Source: Williamsia deligens (GTDB lineage: Bacteria; Actinomycetota; Actinomycetes; Mycobacteriales; Mycobacteriaceae). Taken from it: 64,000 nucleotides of DNA. Of the stretch, positions 8,349-16,833 are shown piece after piece. The stretch covers positions 1,775,137 to 1,839,136 of the forward strand of contig NZ_JAMTCI010000001.1 of NCBI RefSeq assembly GCF_024171765.1. The letters run 5' to 3'. The position numbers and the translations under genes are program-made. Every line of letters starts with the position of its first letter. Within the stretch, counting starts at the first letter, position 1. The notes under the pieces were generated by a model, which did not search any database, was not told the DNA's origin, and was given only the letters and a program-made list of their open reading frames with translations.

Positions 8349-9404
8349 CTACGCCGACGGGCTGACCAGGATCTTCACCGCGGTGTCGTTGTGGTCGATG
8401 AGGGTGTGGAGTCCCTCGTCGACGAGATCGTCGAGCGCGATCCGACCGGTGATGAACGGCGCGAGGTCGACGGTCCCGTCCTGCACCAGCGCGATCGCGG
8501 CGGCGTGGTCGCGGACGTAGGCGATGGTGCCGCGCAGGTCGATCTCCTTGAGCACCAGCTTCTGCATGTCGACCGTGGCTGGTGCTCCCCAGATCGACAC
8601 GTTCACCACGACGCCGGCCGGGCGGACGGCGTCGAGGACGTCGTCGAGCACCTGGTTGACCCCGGCGCACTCGAAGCCGAGGTCGGCACCGAGGCCGTCG
8701 GTGAGATCCCGGACCCGGTCCCCGATCGTCCCGTCGCGGGGGTTGAGCACGTGGTCGGCGACGCCCTGCGCGCGCTCGATGCGTGCCGCGCTCACCTCGG
8801 AGACGATGACGGTGACACCGAGACCGCGCAGCACCGCAGCGACCAGCAGGCCGATCGGACCCGACCCGCCGATGACGGCGGTCTGACCGGCCCGGGCGCC
8901 GCTGCGCTCGACGGCGTGATGCGCGACCGACAGGGGTTCGATGAGCGCGGCCTGGTCGAGCGGCATGTCGCCGACGGGATGCACCCAGCGCCGCGGGACG
9001 ACGACCTTCTCGCTGAGCCCGCCACCACCGCCGGCGAGTCCGATGAACCCCATCCGCGTGCAGAGGTGGTAGTTGCCCTCCTGGCAGGGCCGGCACTCGT
9101 CGCAGACCACATACGGCTCGACGACGACGCCGTCACCGACGGCGAGGTCGTCGACACCGTCACCGACGGCGCTGACGGTGCCGGAGAACTCGTGGCCCAT
9201 CGTCACCGGCGCGTCCTCGCCGGTGAGGGGATGGGGGTGGCCGGGGGCGGGGGTGAAGATCGGGCCCTCGAGGTACTCGTGGAGATCGGTGCCGCAGATG
9301 CCGCACCACGCGACGTCGATCGCGACGGTGCCGGCCCGCAGCTCGGGCTCGGCGACGTCCTCGATGCGGATGTCCCTGCGGCCGTGGAATCGCGCTGCCC
9401 TCAT
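8349..9404 (-). CDS. Zinc-dependent alcohol dehydrogenase, 2,3-butanediol dehydrogenase type
   Basis: 351 aa. The catalytic zinc site is seen in CGICGTDLHEYLEG and GHEFSGTV, and the structural zinc lobe in CDECRPCQEGNYHLC. The cofactor domain has AVIGGSGPIGLL. The arrangement matches (R,R)-butanediol/sorbitol dehydrogenases. The ATG is preceded by GGAGGA at 5-nt spacing. It faces the acuI-like gene tail to tail and stands alone as a transcript. Confidence 0.85.
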   Translation of the reverse strand: MRAARFHGRRDIRIEDVAEPELRAGTVAIDVAWCGICGTDLHEYLEGPIFTPAPGHPHPLTGEDAPVTMGHEFSGTVSAVGDGVDDLAVGDGVVVEPYVVCDECRPCQEGNYHLCTRMGFIGLAGGGGGLSEKVVVPRRWVHPVGDMPLDQAALIEPLSVAHHAVERSGARAGQTAVIGGSGPIGLLVAAVLRGLGVTVIVSEVSAARIERAQGVADHVLNPRDGTIGDRVRDLTDGLGADLGFECAGVNQVLDDVLDAVRPAGVVVNVSIWGAPATVDMQKLVLKEIDLRGTIAYVRDHAAAIALVQDGTVDLAPFITGRIALDDLVDEGLHTLIDHNDTAVKILVSPSA

Positions 9405-9518
9405 GATGTCCTCCTGCGGTGGGTGTGCCGGGACGGTAGGCGTGCCGCGCGAGGGGGCGACAGCGTTGCAGACCGTTGCAGCCGTCACAGGTGGGCGTTT
9501 CGACGGCGACAGGCTGGC

Positions 9519-9524
9519 TACCCT
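9519..9524 (+). promoter_or_regulatory. -10 box of leaderless selO
   Basis: TACCCT, 7 nt before the ATG at 9532. Confidence 0.5.
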
Positions 9525-9531
9525 GGACAAG

Positions 9532-11076
9532 ATGAGCGCCCCCGCCGCGATCCGTGGCCTCGTCGACCTCGACACCAGCTTCGTCCGTGATCTCGACGGC
9601 ATGTACGTCCCATGGTCGGGTGACGTCGTCCCCGACCCGCAGATCGTGGTCCTCAACGAGGAGCTCGCGCGTCAGCTCGGACTCGACCCCGATCGTCTCC
9701 GCAGCGCGGACGGTGCCGCCGTCCTCGCGGGCTCCGTCCCTCCCGCGGACACCACCACGGTCGCGATGGCCTACTCGGGCCACCAGTTCGGCAACTTCTC
9801 CCCGCTCCTCGGTGACGGTCGCGCGTTGCTGCTCGGCGAACTCGTCGACGCCGACGGGGTCCGGCGCGACCTGCACCTGAAGGGGTCCGGTCGCACACCC
9901 TTCGCCCGCGGCGGTGACGGCAAGGCGGTACTGGGCCCGATGTTGCGGGAGTACCTCGTCGCCGAGGCGATGCACGCCCTCGGCATCCCGACGACGCGCT
10001 CGCTGGCGGTGACGGCGACGGGCGAGTCGGTGCAGCGCGAGGGACCCGAGCCCGGCGCGGTCCTCGCGCGGGTCGCGTCGAGTCATCTGCGGGTGGGCAG
10101 CTTCGAGTTCGCGGTGCGACGGGGGCCGCTCGTCGTCGAGCTGACCCGCTACGCGATCGCCCGGCACCATCCGGACCTGCTGGAGATCGACGACGAACCC
10201 GATCGGGTGATCGCCTTCTTCGAGCGCGTGCTCGCGGCGCAGGCGTCGTTGGTCGCGCGGTACATGGCCGTCGGGTTCATCCATGGCGTCCTGAACACCG
10301 ACAACACGACGATCTCGGGCGAGAGCATCGACTACGGACCGTGCGCGTTCCTCGACGCCCACGACCCCGCCACGGTGTTCAGCTCCATCGACACCATCGG
10401 TCGCTATGCGTTCGGCAACCAGCCGACGGTGATCGGGTGGAACCTCGCACGGTTCGCCGAGACCCTGATCCCCCTCGTCGGCGCGCGTGAGGACGGAGAG
10501 GTCGACGCCGACGCGGCGATCTCCCGGCTGACGGAGTCGCTGTCGACCTATGCCGCGCGCTACGAGCACGAACTGGCGGCCGTCATGGCGCGCAAGGTCG
10601 GGTTGCGTCCGGCGGCCGATCCATCACCGCTCCGCGACGACGAGTCGGCCCTCCTGACCGATCTGGAGACGCTCATGCGGGTGCACCGTGTCGACCACAC
10701 GGGCTTCTTCCGCGCGCTGTCGGTCGACCTGTGGGCGCACGCCCGCGGACACGTCGACGACGACACCCCGTCGGAGACGATCGCGCTCGCCCCCGGCGAC
10801 GACACGCAGGCGTGGCTGGACCGGTGGTTCGCGGTGCTCGGCGATCGCGCGACGACGACCACCGCGGATGCGATGGACACGGTCAACCCGATCGTCGTAC
10901 CCCGTAATCACCTGGTCGACGAGGCGCTACGCGCCGGTGAGGCCGGCGACATGGGCCCGTTCCACGCGTTGTTCGCCGCGGTCACCCACCCGTTCGACAC
11001 GCCGTCGGACCCACGATTCGCCCTGCCCGCACCGGATGGTTTCGGCGACGGGTTCCGGACGTTCTGCGGCACCTGA
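9532..11076 (+). CDS. selO: SelO-family protein adenylyltransferase
   Basis: 514 aa pseudokinase-fold enzyme that transfers AMP from ATP to protein side chains and is tied to redox stress responses in the family. Seen: AYSGHQFGNFSPLLGDGRA, LKGSGRTPFARGGDGKAVL in the nucleotide-binding region, the catalytic-loop equivalent GFIHGVLNTDNTTISGESID with metal-binding D/N, and the YGPCAFLD motif. Length fits the family. The true start is the ATG at 9532; a longer upstream reading has no family similarity. It lacks the usual C-terminal selenocysteine or cysteine motif of longer SelO proteins. Confidence 0.9.
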   Translation: MSAPAAIRGLVDLDTSFVRDLDGMYVPWSGDVVPDPQIVVLNEELARQLGLDPDRLRSADGAAVLAGSVPPADTTTVAMAYSGHQFGNFSPLLGDGRALLLGELVDADGVRRDLHLKGSGRTPFARGGDGKAVLGPMLREYLVAEAMHALGIPTTRSLAVTATGESVQREGPEPGAVLARVASSHLRVGSFEFAVRRGPLVVELTRYAIARHHPDLLEIDDEPDRVIAFFERVLAAQASLVARYMAVGFIHGVLNTDNTTISGESIDYGPCAFLDAHDPATVFSSIDTIGRYAFGNQPTVIGWNLARFAETLIPLVGAREDGEVDADAAISRLTESLSTYAARYEHELAAVMARKVGLRPAADPSPLRDDESALLTDLETLMRVHRVDHTGFFRALSVDLWAHARGHVDDDTPSETIALAPGDDTQAWLDRWFAVLGDRATTTTADAMDTVNPIVVPRNHLVDEALRAGEAGDMGPFHALFAAVTHPFDTPSDPRFALPAPDGFGDGFRTFCGT

Positions 11077-11155
11077 GCAACCGTCCCGGCGGATCAGCCC
11101 GTGCCCCGTCCGAGCGCTCGGTAGGGTCTGCGTCTGTGACCACCCCACCCCGGTC

Positions 11156-11161
11156 TACCGT
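11156..11161 (+). promoter_or_regulatory. -10 box of the leaderless TetR gene
   Basis: TACCGT, 6 nt ahead of the ATG at 11168. A second candidate, TAGGGT, lies near 11122. Confidence 0.4.
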
Positions 11162-11167
11162 GGACCG

Positions 11168-11827
11168 ATGACCGACGACCTGCGTGCGACCGTCACGGAG
11201 CCGTGGCGGGACTACGAACGGTCGGAGTTGTCGGCGCCGTTGGCGGCGGCCCTGGCCGCGTTCGAGGAACAGGGGTACCACGGCACGTCGGTGCGCGAGA
11301 TCGCCGGCCGCGCGGGACTGTCGGTGCCGGGCCTCTATCACCACTACCCGTCGAAGCAGTCCCTGCTGCAGGGTCTGCTCGAGATGACAATGAACGACCT
11401 CGCCTGGCGCACCGAGGCGGCACTCGCCGCGGCGTCCGATGATCCGGTCGACCGGTACGACGCCGTCGTCGAGGTGCTGCTGCAGTTCCACATCCACCGC
11501 CGCGCACAGGCATTCATCGGATCGTCGGAGATCCGCAGTCTGGAGCCGGACTATCGACCGGTGTACACGCAGAAGCGTCGCAAGCTGCAGGGCATCGTCG
11601 ACGACCTCATCCGGGACGGCGTCCGCGCCGGCGTGTTCGTCACCGGGGACCCCGCCGACACCGGGCGCGCGATCACGACGATGTGCGTCGGCGTGTCCAC
11701 CTGGTACAAGCCCGAGGGTCGGCTGTCCGCGGACGAGATCGTCGCGCGCTTCGGGCACATCGCCCGCGCCGCGGTCGGTCACGTCGGCGACACCTCGACC
11801 GGCAGCTCCAGCACCACCAGCGTCTGA
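11168..11827 (+). CDS. TetR-family regulator
   Basis: 219 aa. An N-terminal helix-turn-helix is seen in GYHGTSVREIAGRAGLSVPG followed by LYHHYPSKQSLLQGL, the recognition-helix end typical of TetR proteins controlling acyl-CoA metabolism. The C-terminal half is helical with no further motif. It lies 42 bp upstream of an acyl-CoA dehydrogenase and a phosphotransferase in the same direction, so it probably controls that operon in response to an acyl-CoA (inference). Confidence 0.85.
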   Translation: MTDDLRATVTEPWRDYERSELSAPLAAALAAFEEQGYHGTSVREIAGRAGLSVPGLYHHYPSKQSLLQGLLEMTMNDLAWRTEAALAAASDDPVDRYDAVVEVLLQFHIHRRAQAFIGSSEIRSLEPDYRPVYTQKRRKLQGIVDDLIRDGVRAGVFVTGDPADTGRAITTMCVGVSTWYKPEGRLSADEIVARFGHIARAAVGHVGDTSTGSSSTTSV

Positions 11828-11869
11828 TCCACCCGCACCGCCGAACCGCAACGAAGAGGTCGCACCGTC

Positions 11870-13084
11870 ATGGCAGTAGAGCTCCGCTACGACCCGCAGG
11901 TCGTCGAGACCATCACCGCCACCGAGGCGTTCATCGCCGACGTGGTTCTCCCGCTGGAGGACGAGTTCGCCGGGGACTTCGAGAAGGCCGGTGGCGAGCA
12001 CCTGCGCAAGGAGTTGCAGGAGAAGGCCAAGGCGGCGAAGGTGTTCGCGCCGCATGCTCCCGTCGAGTACGGCGGTCTCGGGCTGAACATGTCCGATCGC
12101 GCACCGGTGTTCGAGGCCGGCGGCCGGTCGGTGTTCGGCCCGATCGCCCTGAACATCGGGGCGCCGGACGAGGGCAACGTCCACATGCTGTCCCACATCG
12201 CCTCGCCCGCGCAGAAGGAGCAGTTCCTCGCGCCGCTCGCCGCCGGTGACGTGCGGTCGGCGTTCGCGATGACCGAGCCCGCACCGGGTGCCGGCTCGGA
12301 TCCGTCGGCGCTGACGACCGCGGCGACGCGGGTCCCCGGCGGATGGTCGATCAGTGGACACAAGTGGTTCATCACCGGTGCCGACGGCGCGGGGTTCTTC
12401 ATCATCATGGCCCGCACCTCGGGATCGCCCGGGGAGAGCGGCGGCGCGACGATGTTCCTCGCACCCGCTCCGGACGAGGGCATCGAGATCGTGCGCCACA
12501 TGGTCACCACCGACCGCGCCGGGCTCGGCGGGCACTGTGAGATCAAGTTCCACGACCTGTTCGTGCCCGACGAGAACGTCCTCGGCGAGGTCGACGAGGG
12601 ATTCCGGTACGCGCAGGTGCGATTGGGCCCCGCCCGCATGACGCACGTGATGCGGTGGCTCGGTGTCGCCGTGCGTGCCCACGAGGTCGCCGTCGACTAC
12701 GTCGCGGGCCGGCGGGCCTTCGGTGGTCGCCTCGGCGATCTCGGCATGATCCAGCAGATGGTGGCCGACAACGAGATCGACCTCGCCGCGTCGCGGGCCC
12801 TGCTGGTCAAGGCCTGCCACGAGCTGGACCTCGGCCATCACGCCAGCAACGAGACGTCGATCGCGAAGACGTTTGCCGCGGAGGCGTATTCGCGGGTCGT
12901 GGACCGCGCCATCCAGATGTGCGGCGGTTCCGGCGTCACCGACGACCTGCCGCTCGCGCGGCTCCAGGCCGAACTGCGTCCCTTCCGCATCTACGACGGC
13001 GCCTCCGAGGTGCACCGCTGGGCCATCGCCAAGCGTGCGGTCGGTCGTGCCGCCAAGAAGCAGCAGGCACGGGACGCACGATGA
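11870..13084 (+). CDS. Acyl-CoA dehydrogenase
   Basis: 404 aa flavoprotein of fatty-acid oxidation. Seen: AFAMTEPAPGAGSDPS at the FAD/substrate face, GWSISGHKWFITGADGAG, and the C-terminal QMCGGSGVTDDLPLARL and RIYDGASEVHRWAIAKR blocks, which match the ACAD10/11-like group. It overlaps the next gene by ATGA. ACAD11-type dehydrogenases cooperate with an attached or adjacent phosphotransferase to break down 4-hydroxy acyl-CoAs; the pairing here suggests the same chemistry (inference). Confidence 0.88.
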   Translation: MAVELRYDPQVVETITATEAFIADVVLPLEDEFAGDFEKAGGEHLRKELQEKAKAAKVFAPHAPVEYGGLGLNMSDRAPVFEAGGRSVFGPIALNIGAPDEGNVHMLSHIASPAQKEQFLAPLAAGDVRSAFAMTEPAPGAGSDPSALTTAATRVPGGWSISGHKWFITGADGAGFFIIMARTSGSPGESGGATMFLAPAPDEGIEIVRHMVTTDRAGLGGHCEIKFHDLFVPDENVLGEVDEGFRYAQVRLGPARMTHVMRWLGVAVRAHEVAVDYVAGRRAFGGRLGDLGMIQQMVADNEIDLAASRALLVKACHELDLGHHASNETSIAKTFAAEAYSRVVDRAIQMCGGSGVTDDLPLARLQAELRPFRIYDGASEVHRWAIAKRAVGRAAKKQQARDAR

Positions 13085-14103
13085 CCGCGTCTGGGTCGCT
13101 GCCGGGCATGGATCCGGTTGCGCTGCGCCGGTTCCTGGTGGAGTCGGGTGTGGAGGTCGCCGGTGAACTCGACGTCCACCTGATCTCGGGTGGACGGTCG
13201 AACCTCACGTTCGGGGTCACCGACGGGACCACGAAGTGGGTGGTGCGTCGTCCGCCGACGTCGGGGTTGACCCCGTCGGCGCATGACATGAACCGGGAGT
13301 GGACGGTCACCTCTGCGTTGCAGGGCAGCGCTGTTCCCGTCGCTCCCACCGTCGCGTTCGACGCCGAGGGTTCGGTGCTGGGTGCGCCGTGCACGGTCGT
13401 CGGGTTCGTGGAGGGCACGGTGATCCGCAGTGCGTCGGAGCTCGATGCGCTCGACGACGCCGCCGTGGACCGCAATGTCGATGCGTTGATCCGCACCCTG
13501 GCCGATCTGCACGCGGTCGACCACGAGGCGGTCGGACTCGGCGAGTTCGGTCGCCCGGAGGGGTTCGTCGCGCGTCAGGTCAAGACGTGGACGCGACAGT
13601 GGGGCCTGGTGAAGACCCGCGAGCTGCCGGACGTCGAAAAGCTGGCCGGCTTGTTGGCGGAGAACATCCCGACGGATTCCGCGAACGCGATCGTGCACGG
13701 GGACTTCCGAGTCGACAACACGATCCTCGATGCCACCGACCCGGGCGTCGTCCGCGCGGTGGTCGACTGGGAGATGTCGACGCTGGGTGACCCCATCACC
13801 GACGTGGCGTTGATGTGTGTGTACCGCCAGCCCATCTTCGACCGGGTACTGGGGCTGTCGGCGGCGTGGACCAGTGACCGCTATCCCGGGACCGACGATC
13901 TCGCGCAGCGGTACGCGGTCGCCGCCGGGGTCGAGATGGCGCACTGGGACTTCTACCTCGCCCTGGCGAACTTCAAGTTGGGTGTGATCGGCGAGGGCAT
14001 CGCCTACCGCGCCCTGCAGGGCTCGTCGTCGGGTGAGGGCGCCGAGAAGGCCGCCGAGGCGACCCAGGAGTTCATGGCCGAGGGCCTGCGCGCTCTGAGC
14101 TGA
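13081..14103 (+). CDS. Phosphotransferase (APH/choline-kinase fold), ACAD11 kinase-domain type
   Basis: 340 aa. Aminoglycoside-phosphotransferase fold with the catalytic Brenner motif HGDFRVDNTI and the metal site VVDWEMSTLGDPITDVA. It overlaps the acyl-CoA dehydrogenase by 4 bp. In eukaryotic ACAD10/11 this kinase domain is fused to the dehydrogenase and phosphorylates 4-hydroxyacyl-CoA; in actinobacteria the two are often neighbouring genes. An antibiotic-resistance role is unlikely in this context. Confidence 0.85.
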   Translation: MTASGSLPGMDPVALRRFLVESGVEVAGELDVHLISGGRSNLTFGVTDGTTKWVVRRPPTSGLTPSAHDMNREWTVTSALQGSAVPVAPTVAFDAEGSVLGAPCTVVGFVEGTVIRSASELDALDDAAVDRNVDALIRTLADLHAVDHEAVGLGEFGRPEGFVARQVKTWTRQWGLVKTRELPDVEKLAGLLAENIPTDSANAIVHGDFRVDNTILDATDPGVVRAVVDWEMSTLGDPITDVALMCVYRQPIFDRVLGLSAAWTSDRYPGTDDLAQRYAVAAGVEMAHWDFYLALANFKLGVIGEGIAYRALQGSSSGEGAEKAAEATQEFMAEGLRALS

Positions 14104-14129
14104 CCCCGCCGCCCCGCAGCCCCGCCACC

Positions 14130-14294
14130 CGTCGAGTGGGCGGTTGGAGACGTCGATTGGGCGGTTGGAGACGCCGACTGGGCGGTTGGAGACGTCGACT
14201 GGGCGGTTGAGACCCCGCAGCCATCGTCTACCGCCCACTCGACGTTCCCTGGCGCCCACTCGACGTCGTTAACCGCCCACTCGACGGGTCCTGG
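14130..14294. repeat. 21-bp repeat array C (4 forward then 3 inverted units)
   Basis: Forward units at 14130, 14151, 14172 and 14193, typically CGTCGANTGGGCGGTTGGAGA. After a 17-bp spacer come inverted units at 14232, 14253 and 14274, each containing CCGCCCACTCGACG or a close form. The two halves are complementary over CGTCGAGTGGGCGG, so a long hairpin or cruciform is possible. It fills the gap between convergent genes. Confidence 0.92.
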
Positions 14295-14321
14295 TGACCA
14301 ACAGGTAGGGGTGGGGGTGGG

Positions 14322-14939
14322 TCAGCGGATGACGCGGTAGCGGAGATGCACGGTGTGCGGGGGTGCTTCGAGGACGCGTGTCAGCTCGAGGGTCGGGGCG
14401 CCCGGGGCAAAGCCGTCGAAGAGGCGTTCCCCTCCGCCGAGGATCTCGCCGCTCACCTGCAGGTCGATCTCGTCGACGAGGCCGGCCGCGATGGCCTGTC
14501 GGGCACAGGATGCCCCGCCTGCGATCGAGATCGACTTCCCGCCGGCTGCGTCCACCGCCTGTCGGTACGCGGACTCGATGCCGTCGGTGACGAAGTGGAA
14601 GGTGGTGCCACCGTCCATCTCGATCGGGTCGTGCGCGTGGTGCGTGAGGACGAACACGGGGCAGTGGTACGGCGGTTCGTCACCCCACCACCCACGCCAG
14701 TCGGAGTCACCCCATTCGCCGCGGATCGGCCCGAACATGTTGCGGCCCATGATGGTCGCGCCCATGTCGTCCATCATGTCCGACATCACCTGGCGGTTGA
14801 CCGGGTGTTCCGCGTCGGGCCCGATGTGCCAGCGGTGCAGCGCCGGCCCGCCGATTCCCAGTGGGTTGTCGGCGCTCTGGTCGGGGCCGGCGACGTAGCC
14901 GTCGGCCGAGATCGACATCGAGAGATTGGTCCTGCTCAT
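14322..14939 (-). CDS. Dihydrofolate reductase/RibD C-terminal family protein
   Basis: 205 aa. Reductase fold seen in NLSMSISADGYVAGPDQS at the N-terminus, MGRNMFGPIRGEW, and SISIAGGASCARQAIAAGLV near residue 140. These small reductases resemble the RibD reductase domain and are rarely true folate enzymes; the substrate is unknown. Its start is 60 bp from the stop of the thioesterase upstream, so it may be the last gene of the operon coming from 16738. Confidence 0.78.
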   Translation of the reverse strand: MSRTNLSMSISADGYVAGPDQSADNPLGIGGPALHRWHIGPDAEHPVNRQVMSDMMDDMGATIMGRNMFGPIRGEWGDSDWRGWWGDEPPYHCPVFVLTHHAHDPIEMDGGTTFHFVTDGIESAYRQAVDAAGGKSISIAGGASCARQAIAAGLVDEIDLQVSGEILGGGERLFDGFAPGAPTLELTRVLEAPPHTVHLRYRVIR

Positions 14940-14999
14940 GTGCTCGCTCCTGCTGCAGTCACGGGTGTCGACGGGGTAGACCGGTCCCGGCGGGAGAAC

Positions 15000-15482
15000 T
15001 CATCGCCCGACGGCCTTCTCGCCGCGCAGCGTCAGCACCGTGCTGGTCGCCGTGGCGACGATCTTGCCGTCATCGCGCGTGATCTCGCAGGCGTAGTGCT
15101 GCACCGTCGACCCCACGTGCGTCGGGTACGCCCGGGCGGTGAGGGTCCCGGCGAACATCGGACGCAGGAACGTCGTGTGCAGATCGATGCTGGTGAACGA
15201 CTCGCCCCTGCTGACGGTGGTGGATCGCGCGGTGCCGATGGCCGCGTCGGCCAGCTCCCCGATGAACCCGCCGTGCACCGTGCCCTGCTGATTGCTGTGC
15301 AGGGCTGGGTCGGTGACGACGCGCAGTGTGGCCGTCCCGTGATCCACCGCGACGACCTCGAACCCCAGCAACCGCGAGATGGCCGTCGGATAGTTCAGGA
15401 ACGTGCGGTCGTCCGGGGACAACGTGCCCGCGACATGGCGTCGCAGGTAGTCGAGTACCGACAGCTCGTCGTCGGAGCTCAT
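15000..15482 (-). CDS. PaaI-type hotdog-fold thioesterase
   Basis: 160 aa. Signature QQGTVHGGFIGELADAAIG carries the HGG turn and catalytic acid of PaaI-like acyl-CoA thioesterases; SIDLHTTFLRPMFAGTLTARA is the second conserved strand. It probably hydrolyses an acyl- or aryl-CoA. Its ATG overlaps the end of the phosphatase gene by 4 bp. Confidence 0.85.
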   Translation of the reverse strand: MSSDDELSVLDYLRRHVAGTLSPDDRTFLNYPTAISRLLGFEVVAVDHGTATLRVVTDPALHSNQQGTVHGGFIGELADAAIGTARSTTVSRGESFTSIDLHTTFLRPMFAGTLTARAYPTHVGSTVQHYACEITRDDGKIVATATSTVLTLRGEKAVGR

Positions 15483-16198
15483 CGGAACGTCATCACGTCG
15501 CGGTCGGCGGCGAGGTCGAGGTGGGCGTGGTCGTTGACGCACATCACCGACACCCCGGACCGTCCGACGATCATCTTGGTGATCGACGTGTTGACCATGG
15601 TGCGGGCGACCGTCAGCCACCGCTCGTCGTCGAGCCCCCACAGCGTCGCGAGTACCGCGGAGATGGTCCCGGCCGAGGACACCGCGATAACCGTCCGTCC
15701 CGGACCCGCGTGCGCGGTGAGCTGTTTGAGCGAGCGATCGGCGCGGGCGCGGTACTCCCGGTAGGACTCGGTCCCCGCCGAGGACCCCGCGACCCAGCCG
15801 CGGAGGTCGTCGTCGAGTCGAGCCTGAAACCGGGCTCCCTGAGCACCGGTGCCGTCGACACCTGTGCCGCCGACTCCTGTGCCGTCGACCCCTGTGCCGT
15901 CGACACCGCCGGCGGTGATCGCCCCCAGGTCGTACTCGTCCCACCCGGCGTCGACGTCGGGATCCGGGTGCTCGGCGACACCGTCGAGGATGTGCCGCAG
16001 CGTCTGTTGCTGGCGCGCGAGTGACCCGGACACCGCGTGGTCGAGGCGGTCGACACGGGCGCCGAGCGCCACACCGGCGCGACGCGCCTGCTCGACCCCG
16101 ACGGCCGTCAGGCCGCCCGCCTCGGACTGTGCCTCGGCGAGCGACCCGTACGCCTGCGCGTGGGCCTGACCATGACGGACGAGGTAGACGACTCCCAT
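15479..16198 (-). CDS. Histidine phosphatase-family protein with a pentapeptide repeat
   Basis: 239 aa. The phospho-acceptor motif VRHGQAHAQAYG starts at residue 7 and TVIAVSSAGTIS supplies the second half of the site. In most relatives the second motif has a histidine (SHG); here it reads SSAG, so activity could be reduced. Residues near 98-117 form four GVDGT-like repeats in what should be a surface loop. The gene lies 24 bp after the LecA-like gene and overlaps the thioesterase. Substrate unknown. Confidence 0.78.
   Translation of the reverse strand: MGVVYLVRHGQAHAQAYGSLAEAQSEAGGLTAVGVEQARRAGVALGARVDRLDHAVSGSLARQQQTLRHILDGVAEHPDPDVDAGWDEYDLGAITAGGVDGTGVDGTGVGGTGVDGTGAQGARFQARLDDDLRGWVAGSSAGTESYREYRARADRSLKQLTAHAGPGRTVIAVSSAGTISAVLATLWGLDDERWLTVARTMVNTSITKMIVGRSGVSVMCVNDHAHLDLAADRDVMTFR
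15849..15908. repeat. In-frame 15-bp tandem repeat in the phosphatase gene
   Basis: Four 15-bp units at 15849, 15864, 15879 and 15894 on the pattern GTGCCGTCGACACCT. Read on the minus strand they encode the pentapeptide GVDGT or GVGGT. Copy number may vary between strains. Confidence 0.88.
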
Positions 16199-16222
16199 GC
16201 GCCCATCATGGTCGAGCGGTGG

Positions 16223-16738
16223 TCAGCCGATGCAGACCAGCCCGGGGCACGTCCGTGTGTAGGTGATCGCGACGCGGTACCGGCCCGAGTTGTTGACGTA
16301 CCCATTGAACGCGTCGTTGATCGCGAGCTTGAGGCGACCGGGCCCGGTGGCCGTCGACGGACCGGCGCCGAGCAGAGTCGAGGGCTGATCGCCGACCTTG
16401 CCGATCAGCGCGAGATACGGCGCGTTCAGCAGAGGGCACCCCACGATCGCGTTGGTGCAGGTGTAGACCGATCCGTTCGGGCCCGCGCTGGGGTAGCCGG
16501 GATCGAACTTCGCGGTGCCCGATGCGCTGACCGTTGCGCTCGCCCCGGCGGGCAGCGTGATCCCGGTGTCGAAGTAGTTGCCGTTCGCGCCGGCGGTCTT
16601 CGCGTTGAGATAGAAGACCTTGGTCACGGTGGCAGCGCCGGCGGAACCGACGCCGACGACCGAGAGACCGAGCACCGCGGTGAGAGCCGCCACGGCGAGC
16701 ACCGTTGCTCGCAGCACCCGGGTGAACACTGACTGCAT
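16223..16738 (-). CDS. Secreted LecA (PA-IL)-like protein
   Basis: 171 aa. Sec signal peptide: basic start, hydrophobic core to about residue 32, then GSAGAATV with a likely cut after AGA. The mature part has the order of motifs seen in the galactophilic lectin LecA: TLPAGASATVSASGTAKFDP, a GPNGS turn, YLALIGKVGDQPS, then LKLAINDAFNGYVNNSGRY. The family binds a sugar through calcium held by the Asn/Asp of the last segment. Four cysteines could form disulfides. RBS AAAGGAA precedes the ATG. Carbohydrate target unknown. Confidence 0.7.
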   Translation of the reverse strand: MQSVFTRVLRATVLAVAALTAVLGLSVVGVGSAGAATVTKVFYLNAKTAGANGNYFDTGITLPAGASATVSASGTAKFDPGYPSAGPNGSVYTCTNAIVGCPLLNAPYLALIGKVGDQPSTLLGAGPSTATGPGRLKLAINDAFNGYVNNSGRYRVAITYTRTCPGLVCIG

Positions 16739-16833
16739 GATGATTCCTTTCGAGAGGTCTGCAGAACGCTAGACCCGTGTTCGAGGTTTGCGATCGGACT
16801 TCGCCAAAGGTGCATCGAACGAGGGACGTGCGC

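Noticed and set aside
13081-14103. Aminoglycoside resistance gene
   Set aside because: The fold is shared, but operon coupling with an ACAD11-like dehydrogenase points to acyl-CoA metabolism.
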